DNA of 64,000 nt from SAR324 cluster bacterium (GTDB lineage: Bacteria; SAR324; NAC60-12). Where the stretch lies: contig JANQJU010000043.1 in assembly GCA_028281495.1 (NCBI GenBank), positions 1 to 64,000 of the forward strand, in the 5' to 3' direction. Below, in pieces: positions 8,878 to 19,278 of the stretch. Position 1 is the first letter of the stretch; each line of letters starts with the position of its first letter. A model generated the notes under the pieces. That model was not told the DNA's origin and searched no databases. It worked only from the letters and a program-made list of their open reading frames with translations. The translations under genes were made by a program, and so were the position numbers.

Positions 8878-9611
8878 GCCATCAAGAAGCCTCCCAAGGA
8901 GTGCGTATTCAAAAAGTGATCGCCCAAGCCGGGGTTGCCTCGCGCCGTAAAGCAGAAGAAATGATTGAAGCCGGATTGGTCAAAGTCAATGGCCAAACGG
9001 CTCAATTGGGACAAAAGATGCAAATTGGCGTCGACTATTTAGAAGTCGATGGCCAAAAAATCAAACTCCAGGCCAAACAACGCCGATTGGTTTATGCCCT
9101 GTATAAGCCGAAAAACTGTCTCACCACGATGGATGACCCCCGAGGTCGTCCGACGGTGAAAGATTTTTTTCCGAATATCAAAGAGCGTCTTTTCCCAGTG
9201 GGGCGTTTGGATTACGACACCGAAGGTCTGCTGCTCATCACCAATGACGGAGACCTTGCTCAAAAGGTGACTCACCCCAAGCACAAGTTGTGGAAAACTT
9301 ATTTCGTGAAGGTCAAGGGACACTTGACTACGGAGGAGTTGCATCAATTGCGGGTGGGATTAGTGATTGAACGGAAAAAAACACTGCCGGCCAAAGTGAA
9401 GATTTTGCATAGAGTCAATGATAAAACTTGGCTGGATGTTTCCATTCGTGAGGGCCGCAATCAGCAAATCAAAAAGATGTTCAAAACGTTGGGTCATCCT
9501 GTCTCGAAAATCAAACGCTACCGCATTGGAAACATCACCTTAGGAGAAATGACTGCGGGGATGTCTCGTCTCCTCTCTCCTCAAGAAGTGGCCCAACTGA
9601 TCAAAGAGTGA
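8874..9611 (+). CDS. rluB: 23S rRNA pseudouridine synthase, RluB/RsuA family
   Basis: This 245-residue protein has an N-terminal S4 RNA-binding domain (RIQKVIAQAGVASRR, about residues 12-60). The catalytic domain contains the GRLDYDTEGLLLITNDGDLA motif with its catalytic aspartate, and REGRNQQIKKMF follows. RluB modifies U2605 of E. coli 23S rRNA; RluE/RsuA-type specificity cannot be excluded from sequence alone. It overlaps rnc by ATGA, and the following FapA-family gene begins about 94 bp later on the same strand. Confidence 0.9.
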   Translation: MSHQEASQGVRIQKVIAQAGVASRRKAEEMIEAGLVKVNGQTAQLGQKMQIGVDYLEVDGQKIKLQAKQRRLVYALYKPKNCLTTMDDPRGRPTVKDFFPNIKERLFPVGRLDYDTEGLLLITNDGDLAQKVTHPKHKLWKTYFVKVKGHLTTEELHQLRVGLVIERKKTLPAKVKILHRVNDKTWLDVSIREGRNQQIKKMFKTLGHPVSKIKRYRIGNITLGEMTAGMSRLLSPQEVAQLIKE

Positions 9612-9705
9612 TTCCCCGCTCTTGCTTGGCACATTCCTCGCTTTGCAGTATGTTGGCTCTCACCGTTTTTTAGCCGTCCTACCCGCTCCTTTCCATCAGG
9701 TGCCC

Positions 9706-11391
9706 ATGTTATTTCTTAGACGCGACGAAACCGAAGAAAATCAGGAGGGCGAACAGGCCGAACCCGAAGAGGAATTCGATCCGTTGTTCGAATTGCGAGT
9801 GGAATCGGGGAAGGTGCTGCTGCGGATCTCTCCAGCTGTCGATGGTGTGAAAGCCGACTTGGATGACATCCAAGAGGAACTGCATACCTTGGACGTGGAC
9901 TATCTTCCGGAAACCCTTCTCGAAATCTATGAAAATGAAACTAACGAATTCGAAGTGCTCTGCGATGAAGAAAATGTGGAATATCAGTTCATCGTGGAAA
10001 TGGCACGTGGGGCGGAAAGTGCTTATCTGACCGTCATTCCACCCACCGGGGAAACGTGGGAATTGCTCACTCCAGATCGTTTGGAATCTGAACTCCAAGA
10101 AGTCGGCATCGTGATGGGAATCATGAAAGATGTGCTTCAAAAGATTGTGGATGAAGAGGTTTTTAATGATCCGGTGTTGGTGGCCCGTGGTCGCAAACCG
10201 GTCCACGGCAAAGATGGCTATGTGCAGTTGGTCTATGGCTCTGAAGATCATCAAAAGCGGGAAACAGCTCTCCGAATCAACCATCGAGAAATGCAAATTC
10301 TGTCAACGGCCAAAATGGGCGATGTGCTGATCAACATCATCCCACCCACCTCAGGCAAAAACGGTTTCAATGTGAAAGGAGCGGCTATCTCAGCCAAGCA
10401 TGGCAAAAAATGTGTGGTCATGCCCGGACGCAATACTGCGTTCAATGTGGATCGTACGCAAGTGTTTGCCACGAAATCTGGCTTTGTGGTGTTCCAAGGC
10501 AATAAGATTTCCATTGAAAATATATACCGTGTGAAGAATGTGGATTCGACGGTTGGCAACCTGAATTTCGACGGAATCATCTATGTAGATGGCAATGTGG
10601 AAGATGCCTATACGGTACGGGCCAGTGTTCGAATTCAGGTGAAAGGTTCGGTCGGGAAAGCAGTGCTCCATACCAATGGCGACGTTCGAGTTGGGCAAGG
10701 GGTTTTGGGGGCGCAAATCCGTGCAGGGCGATCTGTGGAATGTAGCTTCATTTCTGATGCCTTGGTGGAGGCAGGGCGTTCGGTCAAAGTGAAAGAGTAC
10801 GTCATCAACTCCAAAGTCTATGCAGGACAAGTGATTCAGATTACCAATGAGGATGGCTTTTTCCACGGAGGCGTGTGTCATGCTGGAAATTTCATCAATA
10901 TTCCGAATGTGGGGTCGGGCAAAATTGGTGATGAAACGATGGTAGAAGTGGGGGTAGATCCTGAAACCCGGCGTCATTTCAACGAACTGGAATCGGATCT
11001 CACGCAAAACCTATACAACTTCAATAAGATCAAGAAAAATTTACTGATCCTGCAATCGGCAAGAGAAAAACGGCTGGGGGTGCTTCCTCAGGATCATGAA
11101 AATTTATTTGAGAGCATGACTTCCAATGTGCAGAAGCTCCGGGATGCGCTGACTAAAGACGTTAAAGAGTGGCGTGATATTGTAGATATTATCAAAACCG
11201 AGCACGAACGCTCTGGGGGGATTATTTTTATTGAAGGCAATACTTATATTGGCACGGTCATCAAAATTCGGCGTCAGTTGCACCACATCAAGATTCCTGT
11301 GGCCAACGTGGCATTTTCTTCTCACAAAGGAAAAATTCAGGTGCAGGGTTATGAAGATGTGATCAAGCGATTTCGTCGCTTCTTTTTATGA
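9706..11391 (+). CDS. FapA-family (DUF342) polymer-like protein
   Basis: This 561-residue protein has an acidic N-terminus. The central block is the DUF342 / FapA type, rich in short beta-strand repeats such as GNVEDAYTVRASVRIQVKGS and GDVRVGQGVLGAQI. It continues into a coiled-coil-like C-terminal part (about residues 425-500) and a last strand region. FapA proteins are implicated in flagellar assembly or number control in Vibrio and relatives, through a beta-helix related to MinC. That role is family knowledge, not shown here. The ATG at 9706 follows an AGGTG site; an ATG at 9622 would add 28 residues. It lies between rluB and the pentapeptide gene. Confidence 0.85.
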   Translation: MLFLRRDETEENQEGEQAEPEEEFDPLFELRVESGKVLLRISPAVDGVKADLDDIQEELHTLDVDYLPETLLEIYENETNEFEVLCDEENVEYQFIVEMARGAESAYLTVIPPTGETWELLTPDRLESELQEVGIVMGIMKDVLQKIVDEEVFNDPVLVARGRKPVHGKDGYVQLVYGSEDHQKRETALRINHREMQILSTAKMGDVLINIIPPTSGKNGFNVKGAAISAKHGKKCVVMPGRNTAFNVDRTQVFATKSGFVVFQGNKISIENIYRVKNVDSTVGNLNFDGIIYVDGNVEDAYTVRASVRIQVKGSVGKAVLHTNGDVRVGQGVLGAQIRAGRSVECSFISDALVEAGRSVKVKEYVINSKVYAGQVIQITNEDGFFHGGVCHAGNFINIPNVGSGKIGDETMVEVGVDPETRRHFNELESDLTQNLYNFNKIKKNLLILQSAREKRLGVLPQDHENLFESMTSNVQKLRDALTKDVKEWRDIVDIIKTEHERSGGIIFIEGNTYIGTVIKIRRQLHHIKIPVANVAFSSHKGKIQVQGYEDVIKRFRRFFL

Positions 11392-11436
11392 ATTCGACCT
11401 GGATGCAACCCCATTAATTCAACCAAGACGGGCGCA

Positions 11437-12276
11437 ATGGCCTCTATTACTCGCAAAGAAGTGGAACGTCGGGTACAGCGACGCGACCCCATGCGGAATC
11501 TGGATCTTCGTGGTCTGAATCTAGAAGATCTGATCATGGTGGGGGTGGATCTGCGCTATAGCAATCTGACGGAATGCAATCTCAATGGAGCCAACCTCAA
11601 CGGTTCCATGCTAGAGCGTTGCAACTTCAACGATTGTGAGATGGTGGAAGCCAGCTTTCAAGAAGCTTCGTTGGTGGCGTGTCAGATGGAACGGGTCAAT
11701 TTTCAAAAAGCCAATCTGATCGAAGCCAATTTGCGCGAATCGGTCATGCTGCAATCCAATTTTGAGGAAGCTAATCTGGATGGCGCTTTGTTGCTGGGGG
11801 TGCAGGCACAACTGACCAATTTTTCCAACACTTCTTTATTCAATGCTTATCTTGATGAAGCGGTGTTGGTGTTGTGCAACTTCACTTCCTGTGATTCTGG
11901 AAAACTCCATGCCATGAAAGCGGATTTCACCGGTTCTGTCATGCATGGGGTGAAAATGGATCGCTCGAATTTTCAAGCATCTAATATGAGCTATTGTGAT
12001 TTGACCGGAGCCTTCATGAGGGGCTGCCATATGGCCGGAGTGAATTTGTTTTCAGCGGTGCTTCAAGAGGCCTTTCTGACCAAATCCAATTTACACAAAG
12101 CCCGCTTCATGCGGGTTCGTGCTCCAGCCTGTGTATTGAATGGAGCTAATTTGAAAGAAGCCAATCTGATCGAAGCCGATTTCAGTCGTAGCAAGTTCGA
12201 TTCAGCTTTTATGGTCAATGTTGTGGAAAAAGACACTATCTTTGATAAAGCCAGTTTTAAGGACACCCGACGATGA
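11437..12276 (+). CDS. pentapeptide repeat protein
   Basis: This 279-residue protein is nearly all tandem pentapeptides of the A(D/N)LxX type from about residue 20 to 270 (NLRGLNLEDL, ANLNGSMLERCNF, ANLIEANLRES and so on). These fold as a right-handed quadrilateral beta-helix. Some members mimic DNA and protect gyrase, but most have no known function and nothing here points to quinolone resistance. There is no signal peptide, so it should be cytoplasmic. Its stop overlaps the start of the next gene by 4 bp. Confidence 0.9.
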   Translation: MASITRKEVERRVQRRDPMRNLDLRGLNLEDLIMVGVDLRYSNLTECNLNGANLNGSMLERCNFNDCEMVEASFQEASLVACQMERVNFQKANLIEANLRESVMLQSNFEEANLDGALLLGVQAQLTNFSNTSLFNAYLDEAVLVLCNFTSCDSGKLHAMKADFTGSVMHGVKMDRSNFQASNMSYCDLTGAFMRGCHMAGVNLFSAVLQEAFLTKSNLHKARFMRVRAPACVLNGANLKEANLIEADFSRSKFDSAFMVNVVEKDTIFDKASFKDTRR

Positions 12277-12746
12277 AACGTCTCGCTTTTATGCTTCGTT
12301 TGCCGAGTCTCAGCTTATTGATATGGCTCGCCGCGGCCCCTTGGGCTTGGGCCGAATACCGAGCGTATGAATTGGAAGTCTTCGACCGGGAGGAACAACG
12401 GTCTGAAATCATTACTACGACCTTCTCTCCAAGCGATTACATCCTCAGTCATGGAGGTCCCCGACGGATCGGCGTGATCCTGCGTGCTTCGTGGATGTGT
12501 TATGGAGATACCTCGTTGTATAAGCCGGTTTGCCCGCAACCGGTACCCATTAACCCTCGCTTTCTGGTAGGCGATAAAGTGCAAGTAGTTTTGAAGCACC
12601 ATGTGACGGATCAATGGACCGGAGTGATTGAAAACAGCTTCTATCGTCCCGATTTACGCAGCAATGTGTATGGTGTTCGTTTTCCTGATCGGAAAAATCT
12701 TTATACTCGTTATTACGAAGCCAATCTGCAACTTGTGGATGAATGA
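12273..12746 (+). CDS. secreted protein of unknown function
   Basis: This 157-residue protein has a clear Sec signal peptide (about residues 1-27, ending AWA). The mature part is about 130 residues, mixed beta-strand in character, with an SDYILSHGG segment and two cysteines that could form a disulphide. I recognise no family. It is translationally coupled (ATGA) to the pentapeptide protein gene, so the two are probably made together. Confidence 0.75.
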   Translation: MKRLAFMLRLPSLSLLIWLAAAPWAWAEYRAYELEVFDREEQRSEIITTTFSPSDYILSHGGPRRIGVILRASWMCYGDTSLYKPVCPQPVPINPRFLVGDKVQVVLKHHVTDQWTGVIENSFYRPDLRSNVYGVRFPDRKNLYTRYYEANLQLVDE

Positions 12747-12933
12747 CCATCATTCTGTCGGCATCCCTCCATTCTTTTTCAAAACCTCTCTCTTCCTAGC
12801 CTTCGAACGCCAAGACCTCCTTTAAAAAATTCACAGAATAGGATTGCACGATATCCAAGCTTCCTTTAAAAATTGAGCAATTTAGGAATGTCGACCCGCT
12901 AACGCCTTGCAGATCCCCATTGGAGATTGACTC

Positions 12934-13821
12934 ATGCACATCTTGTTGGTTGAAGACGAAGCCGTTTTTGTCAAACCCATCCAAATGCACCTCACGAAAT
13001 TAGGGCATACCGTGACTCATGCTGAACATGGAGAACATGGTTGGGAGTTGTTCAGTCAAGCGTCGGATTCCTTTGATGTGGTGTTGACCGATGTCAAAAT
13101 GCCAGTCACCGACGGCATGAGTCTGCTGGAGCGGATTCGGCGGGAGGAATTTGACGTTCCTGTGATTGTGATGACCGCGCATGGCGATCTGGATGTTGCG
13201 GTGCAAGCCTTGCGCTTGGGGGCTTTTGACTTTTTGGCAAAGCCCTTTCATATGACTCAATTGGTACAAACCCTAGAAAAACTCCGAGAGCTTCAGCATC
13301 CCATTGAAAAGTTGGCCGACGATTTGCCCTTGATGGAAGAAACCGTTCAGCTTTCGTTGTCCAGTCGACTATCGATGGTAGAAAGTGCTCTCGTGCTGCT
13401 CCAAAATGCCCTCCAACCGCTTTACCAAATGCGTCGTTGTGATGCGAGTAAGGTCCGTCTGTGTTTGGGGGAAGCGCTGAACAACGCTATCGTCCATGGC
13501 AATTTAGAAGTACCTTCCTCTATCCGCGAAACGTCGTGGGAAGATTATCAAGCGTTGATCACAGAACGCGAAAAAATCCCTCAATATGGCGACCGACGGG
13601 TGAAGCTTGAATACCAACTGGCCAATGGCATCATGACCTTTACCATCCAAGATGAAGGCTCGGGGTTTGATCATCAAAACCTCCCGGACCCCAATGATCC
13701 CATGAACCTCCTCAGCAGCGGGCGTGGTTTATTACTGATTCGGCTTTTCATGGATGACGTGGAATGGAACGAATCCGGAAATCATATCCGCATGGTCAAA
13801 GTCCTCCGTTCTCTCAATTAA
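12934..13821 (+). CDS. response regulator with RsbW-like ATPase output domain
   Basis: This 295-residue protein has an N-terminal receiver (about residues 1-120) with acidic pocket VEDE, phosphorylation site LTDVKMP, MTAHG and the FDFLAKPF lysine. The output domain (about 155-290) is a HATPase_c_2 / anti-sigma kinase fold, with GEALNNAIVHGN, DEGSGFDHQNLPDP and SGRGLLLIRLF. The family phosphorylates STAS-domain partners in partner-switching systems; a STAS protein occurs at 50.6 kb, but pairing is only a guess. It is the first of three co-directional signalling genes, 134 bp before the giant kinase. Confidence 0.88.
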   Translation: MHILLVEDEAVFVKPIQMHLTKLGHTVTHAEHGEHGWELFSQASDSFDVVLTDVKMPVTDGMSLLERIRREEFDVPVIVMTAHGDLDVAVQALRLGAFDFLAKPFHMTQLVQTLEKLRELQHPIEKLADDLPLMEETVQLSLSSRLSMVESALVLLQNALQPLYQMRRCDASKVRLCLGEALNNAIVHGNLEVPSSIRETSWEDYQALITEREKIPQYGDRRVKLEYQLANGIMTFTIQDEGSGFDHQNLPDPNDPMNLLSSGRGLLLIRLFMDDVEWNESGNHIRMVKVLRSLN

Positions 13822-13955
13822 TGTGTTCTAAAATTGAGGCCGTGCCCTTCCTCAAAATAGCGAAACCCCGCCCCTCAATTGACAGTGACAGCGGGACTTT
13901 CTACAATAGCCTTTATTGCAAAATCCGATAACCTTTTGGCCCTACCTCCGCCCTT

Positions 13956-16900
13956 ATGCGTTCTCTCGCTGACTACCAAATCCTGGAAAAATTGTATGAA
14001 AGTCACCAATCGTTGGTGTATCGCGCCCAAGAGATGGGAATCGATCACAATCCATTGGTCCTCAAAATTCTGCATAAGTCATATCCCTCGCCGGAAGAAC
14101 TGAGTCGGTTCCAACGCGAATTTTCTATGATCCAAGAACTCAAAGGCTTGGAAGGGGTCATCCGTGCGTATCGGCTAGAGCGGCATAAAACCGGATGGAT
14201 TCTGGTATTGGAGGATTTTGGTGGCAAATCGTTGGTCCATTGGATGGGCGATTCCCGCGTGGAATTGACGGATTGGCTCGATATTGCCATCCAGGTGACC
14301 GAACACCTAGCCCTTTTGCACCAACAGCACATCATCCATAAAGATATCAGTCCTTCCAACATTCTCTGGAATCCGCAAACTGGGAAAATCAAATTAATCG
14401 ATTTTGGTGTTGCCACCACCCTGCCTCGCGAGATTACTCAGATTCGCAACCCTTCGGTATTGGAAGGCACGCTTGCGTATATGTCACCAGAACAAACAGG
14501 GCGGATGAACTGCCCTCTCGATTACCGAACGGATTTGTATTCGTGGGGGGCTACGCTCTATCACCTGCTTACCGAAGAACAGCCCTTTCCAACTGACGAC
14601 ACGATGGAACTCGTACATGGCCATATTGCCAAAATGCCGGTGCCCCCCCATGAAAAACGCCCACACCTTCCTCCTGTGTTGTCTGAAATCATCCTGAAGT
14701 TGATGTCCAAAAATGTCGATGATCGCTACCAAAGCGCTTATGGTCTCAAGTCCGATCTGGTTCGCTGCCGCGATTATCTCAACACTATTCGAGACATTCC
14801 CTTATTCACCATCGGTTTGAACGATGTGTCGGATCGCTTTCGGATTCCTCAAAAGTTGTATGGGCGAGATATGGAGTTGGAGCAACTCTTGGAAAGCTTT
14901 GAGCGGGTGGGGCAAGGTCATAAAGAAAGCGTTTTAGTCACGGGCACTTCAGGTACGGGAAAAACGGCACTCATCCGAGAATTGCAGAAACCGATTGTGA
15001 AAAAGCGCGGTTATTTTATATCGGGAAAGTTTGACCAATTGAAACCCAACACGCCATATGCTTCCGTTATCCAAGCGTTTCAAGAATTGGTAGCGCATCT
15101 GATCACGGAACGAGAAGAACAGGTGCTTCGCTGGAAAGAGAAACTGTTGAGCCAATTGGGAGACAATGGGCAAGTGATCATTGATGTAATCCCTCAAGTC
15201 GAATTGATTTTGGGCAAACAACCGCCAGTTGCGGAGCTGCCTCCTTTGCAATCGCGCAACCGTTTTCATCGGACGATGCAAAAATTTGTGAGTGCGTTTG
15301 CCTCCGCTGAGTCACCCTTGGTGATCTTCCTCGATGATTTGCAATGGGCTGATACTCCTTCGTTGCAATTGCTACAAACGCTAATGACCAATCCCGACAC
15401 TCAGTATGTATGCTTTTTGGGATCGTACCGTCACACGGAAGTGGATATTTCTCATCCCTTAACCACCACCGTCAAACTGATGGAGCAATCAGGTATCCGG
15501 ATCCGTCGTATCGACCTTTCTCCCTTGGCTCCGGCCCATGTTCGGCAATTGGTGTTGGATACATTTCGGGCGGAGCCAGAATCTCTGAATCCATTGGCTG
15601 TCTTGTGTTACCAAAAAACCCAAGGCAATCCGTTTTTTCTCGGTCAATTTCTGCATTCGCTGTATGCCGAACAATTGATTGAGTTTGACGAGCAGCAAGG
15701 GATGTGGCGTTGGGATCTTGCCAAGATTCGCGCCCAAGATATCACGAGCAATGTTGTGGATCTGATGGCCAGCAAGATCCAGAAACTGCCAGAACGCACC
15801 CAACATGTTCTCAAGTTGGCTTCCTGTTTGGGCAATCACTTTGATTTGAAAACCCTCTCGATAGCCAACGAAAAAACTGCCTCAGCCACGGCTGCTGAAT
15901 TATGGCACGCTCTTCGTGAAGGACTGATTGTTCCGAAAGACCACTCTTACAAATTCGTTCATGATGCTCCCAACCTGAATGCTCCTTATAAATTCCTGCA
16001 CGACCGTGTCCAACAAGCAACCTACTCGCTCATCCCAGCAATCGATAAAGCCCACGTTCATTGGAAAATTGGAAAATTACTACGCGCTTCCTTTACTGCC
16101 CCTGAACAAAAAGACCGTCTGTTTGACATCGTGAATCAGCTCAATATGGGAGTGGATCTACTGAAAGATGTTGAAGAACGGGCGAATTTGGCCCAGTTGA
16201 ATTATGAAGCCGGACAGAAAGCCAAAGCCTCCACTGCTTATGAACCGGCCTTCCGTTATCTGACCTATGGTATGAGATTGTTGAACCCCGATTGCTGGGC
16301 CAGCCAGTATCAATTGACTTTCCGGCTTTACCGGGACAAGGCGGAAGTGGCTTACCTCAACAATCGGTTTGAAGAGTCCCGGCAACTGGTCGCACGAGCT
16401 TTACCCGAAGTACGATCCCCCATTGACCGGGGGGAGTTGTATATTCCATTGGTCGTGCAACTCACGCTCCAAGCCAAGTATACCGAAGCTATTCAAGAAG
16501 GGCGTCAAGCTTTACACGATTTGGGCATCTTGTTGCCTGAACACGATTTGGACAGTGCGTTTCTTGCAGAACTCGAGGCCGCTAAGATCAATCTCCGAGA
16601 CCGCTCTGTCGACGCTCTGCTGGATGAACCGGAAATGCAGGATCCTGAGAAAAAGGCAGCCATCAGATTGATGATTCACTTGCATCCACCAACCTATATT
16701 TCCAATCCAAAGCTGTATGACTTATTGGTGGTAAAAATTGCGAATCTTTCTTTGAAATATGGTCCTGTGACCGAATCGGCCAAAGGCTATTCGACTTATG
16801 GCAACATCGTCTCTTCCGCTTTGGGGGATTATCAAACAGGCTATCAATTTGGACAACTCGCTCTGCGCTTGAGCGAGCGTTACAAGGATCCTGCTCAAAA

Positions 16901-19271
16901 ATGTAAAACCATTTTTGAGTTGGTGGCATTCATCAACCATTGGGTGCGCCCTCTGCATGAATCGAGCGCATTGAGCGAGGAAGGCTATCAGTTGGGGTTG
17001 GAGTCCGGTGATTTGCCTTATGCAGGATACAATCTGATGTTTTGGATCATCAATCCCTTTTTCGAGGGCAAAAACCTAGAGAGCCTCCAAGCAGATTTGG
17101 ACCATGCGCTACAATTTGTCCACAAAGCCCATAATCGTTGGGTGTACTACACCCTGCTTGGTATCCGACTCATTCTCAATAATTTGAGAGGGTTTACCGA
17201 GAATCCACAATCCTTCCACTACGACAACTTAGAAGAAACCACTTACTTGGCCAAATGCCAACAATACGGAAACCATTTCGCCCACACACTCTACCACTTG
17301 CTGAAATGCCAAGTGGCCTATCTCTATGGCGATGTGACTTCAGCCTTCCAATTTTTATCGGAGGTGACAAAAAAGCTTTCCCATGTGCGAGGGACGATGG
17401 CGACTGTGGAGCACAATTTCTACCATTCGTTGTGCTTGGCCCGCCTCTATCCAGATGCTCCAGAACCCCTTCAACAAGAGTACAAGCATCAGATTCAAAC
17501 AAACCAGGAACAACTCAAACAGTGGGTGGGCTTGTGCGAAGCGAACTTCCTCCACAAGTATGTTTTGATCGAGGCAGAACAAATGCGGCTTTCGGGAAAA
17601 GCGCTGGAAGCAATGCAGCTCTACAATCAGTCTATCGAACTCGCACGGAAACATGGATTTCCTGTGCAAGAAGCATTGGCTAACGAGTGTGCTGCTCAAT
17701 TCCACTTACAACATGGCATTGAAGATTATGCCGATCTGCACATCACCCGTGCCCACCATGCCTATACCCTGTGGGGGAGTCGGCAAAAAACGGCACAGAT
17801 GGAAAAAAGCATTCCTTCTCTGTTGACCAATGTCGCACCACCTTCCGCACCGGAACGGGCCGAACACCCGAATCACGCAGACCGTCCACCTGATACAACG
17901 ACCTCCTTGGACTTGATGACCGTGATGAAAGCCTCGTATGCCATTTCGGGGGAAATTGTCCTGAGCCAATTACTGGAACGCCTCATGAACGTGGTGATTG
18001 AGCATGCAGGAGCGCAGACTGGATTCCTCATTATGGTGGAAGATGGTTATCTTTCCATCGAAGCAGAAGGGTCTGTCGGCGACAAAGAGATCAAAGTGTT
18101 ACAATCGATCCCTGTGGATTCACACCCTGATTTGTGTGAAGCGATTATCAATTATGTATTCCGTACCCAAGACCCTGTTGTATTGGCCAATGCAGCCCAG
18201 GAAGGACCATTCACTTCGGATGAGTATGTCATTCAAAACCAAACCCAATCGGTGCTCTGCACGCCCATCTTGTACCAAGGACGCCTGACGGGCATTTTGT
18301 ACTTGGAAAACACGAGCACTCCGGATGTATTCACCCCCGACCGATTAGAAACCCTCCAATTCCTTTCAGTCCAAACCGCCATTTCGATTGAGAATGCGTT
18401 AATGTACGGTCGTTTGGAAGAAAAAGTGAAAGAGCGCACCACCGAAGTAGAAGAAGCCTTAGCGCAACTGGAACAAAAACATTTGCATTTGAAAGAGGCC
18501 CAAGTACAACTGGTCCAATCAGAAAAAATGGCGAGCTTGGGATTGCTGGTTGCTGGGGTGGCTCATGAAATCAACAACCCCGCAGCTTTTGCTTATGCGG
18601 GTGCTGAGAATTTAGAACACAGCTTGCATCGTCTCAAAGGCAATCTGCTGGAAGCCACCGACGAGGATCCAGAAGTCCAACAAACTCTGGACAACTGGTT
18701 CCATCCCATTTTTTTAGACGTTGGAGCAGTGCTGGATGGCATTCAGCGCATCAACATCATTGTGAAAAATTTACGAACTTTTTCCAGAGTGGGTGAAGCA
18801 CAACGAAAACGTGCTCATGTGGTGGAAGGTCTCGAATCGACGCTGTATTTGGTGAAAGCCAATTTCCGCAAACATGTGGAATTCATCTATGATTTCCAAG
18901 CCAATCCGATGATCGAATGTTGGCCAGCCCAATTGAATCAAGTTTTCATGAACGTGATCGTTAATGCGTGTCAAGCCATTCAAGCACAGACCACTCAGAC
19001 GCGTCATTCGACTCCTGGAATTCTGACGATTCGAACTTTTGAAAGAGGTGAAAAACTGGCCATTCAATTCGAAGACAATGGGTGTGGGATGTCAGTAGAA
19101 ACGCAAGCCAAGATATTTGAGCCGTTTTTCACGACCAAACCAGCTGGAGGTGGAATGGGCTTAGGACTTTCAATCTCTTATGGTATTATACAAAATCATG
19201 GAGGCTCCCTAGACATTGATTCTGTCTTGGGTCGAGGCACTCTCCTCACAATTTGGCTTCCTCTCAATTGA
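13956..19271 (+). CDS. giant Ser/Thr protein kinase - AAA ATPase - GAF - histidine kinase
   Basis: This 1771-residue cytoplasmic signalling protein begins with a Ser/Thr kinase domain (about residues 10-275), with HKDISPSN, IDFGVAT and SPEQTGRM motifs. An AAA ATPase / STAND-like module follows, with Walker A GTSGTGKT near 329 and Walker B VIFLDDLQWAD near 450. A long helical, TPR-like region spans about 650-1270. A GAF domain lies at about 1325-1480, and a coiled coil leads to a HisKA domain with AHEINNP (His near 1534) and a HATPase (GCGMS, GMGLGLS) at the C-terminus. The same architecture is known in cyanobacteria and deltaproteobacteria as multi-sensor multikinases. The downstream hybrid kinase starts 7 bp later and is the likely partner. 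Confidence 0.92.
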   Translation: MRSLADYQILEKLYESHQSLVYRAQEMGIDHNPLVLKILHKSYPSPEELSRFQREFSMIQELKGLEGVIRAYRLERHKTGWILVLEDFGGKSLVHWMGDSRVELTDWLDIAIQVTEHLALLHQQHIIHKDISPSNILWNPQTGKIKLIDFGVATTLPREITQIRNPSVLEGTLAYMSPEQTGRMNCPLDYRTDLYSWGATLYHLLTEEQPFPTDDTMELVHGHIAKMPVPPHEKRPHLPPVLSEIILKLMSKNVDDRYQSAYGLKSDLVRCRDYLNTIRDIPLFTIGLNDVSDRFRIPQKLYGRDMELEQLLESFERVGQGHKESVLVTGTSGTGKTALIRELQKPIVKKRGYFISGKFDQLKPNTPYASVIQAFQELVAHLITEREEQVLRWKEKLLSQLGDNGQVIIDVIPQVELILGKQPPVAELPPLQSRNRFHRTMQKFVSAFASAESPLVIFLDDLQWADTPSLQLLQTLMTNPDTQYVCFLGSYRHTEVDISHPLTTTVKLMEQSGIRIRRIDLSPLAPAHVRQLVLDTFRAEPESLNPLAVLCYQKTQGNPFFLGQFLHSLYAEQLIEFDEQQGMWRWDLAKIRAQDITSNVVDLMASKIQKLPERTQHVLKLASCLGNHFDLKTLSIANEKTASATAAELWHALREGLIVPKDHSYKFVHDAPNLNAPYKFLHDRVQQATYSLIPAIDKAHVHWKIGKLLRASFTAPEQKDRLFDIVNQLNMGVDLLKDVEERANLAQLNYEAGQKAKASTAYEPAFRYLTYGMRLLNPDCWASQYQLTFRLYRDKAEVAYLNNRFEESRQLVARALPEVRSPIDRGELYIPLVVQLTLQAKYTEAIQEGRQALHDLGILLPEHDLDSAFLAELEAAKINLRDRSVDALLDEPEMQDPEKKAAIRLMIHLHPPTYISNPKLYDLLVVKIANLSLKYGPVTESAKGYSTYGNIVSSALGDYQTGYQFGQLALRLSERYKDPAQKCKTIFELVAFINHWVRPLHESSALSEEGYQLGLESGDLPYAGYNLMFWIINPFFEGKNLESLQADLDHALQFVHKAHNRWVYYTLLGIRLILNNLRGFTENPQSFHYDNLEETTYLAKCQQYGNHFAHTLYHLLKCQVAYLYGDVTSAFQFLSEVTKKLSHVRGTMATVEHNFYHSLCLARLYPDAPEPLQQEYKHQIQTNQEQLKQWVGLCEANFLHKYVLIEAEQMRLSGKALEAMQLYNQSIELARKHGFPVQEALANECAAQFHLQHGIEDYADLHITRAHHAYTLWGSRQKTAQMEKSIPSLLTNVAPPSAPERAEHPNHADRPPDTTTSLDLMTVMKASYAISGEIVLSQLLERLMNVVIEHAGAQTGFLIMVEDGYLSIEAEGSVGDKEIKVLQSIPVDSHPDLCEAIINYVFRTQDPVVLANAAQEGPFTSDEYVIQNQTQSVLCTPILYQGRLTGILYLENTSTPDVFTPDRLETLQFLSVQTAISIENALMYGRLEEKVKERTTEVEEALAQLEQKHLHLKEAQVQLVQSEKMASLGLLVAGVAHEINNPAAFAYAGAENLEHSLHRLKGNLLEATDEDPEVQQTLDNWFHPIFLDVGAVLDGIQRINIIVKNLRTFSRVGEAQRKRAHVVEGLESTLYLVKANFRKHVEFIYDFQANPMIECWPAQLNQVFMNVIVNACQAIQAQTTQTRHSTPGILTIRTFERGEKLAIQFEDNGCGMSVETQAKIFEPFFTTKPAGGGMGLGLSISYGIIQNHGGSLDIDSVLGRGTLLTIWLPLN

Positions 19272-19278
19272 GCGCATT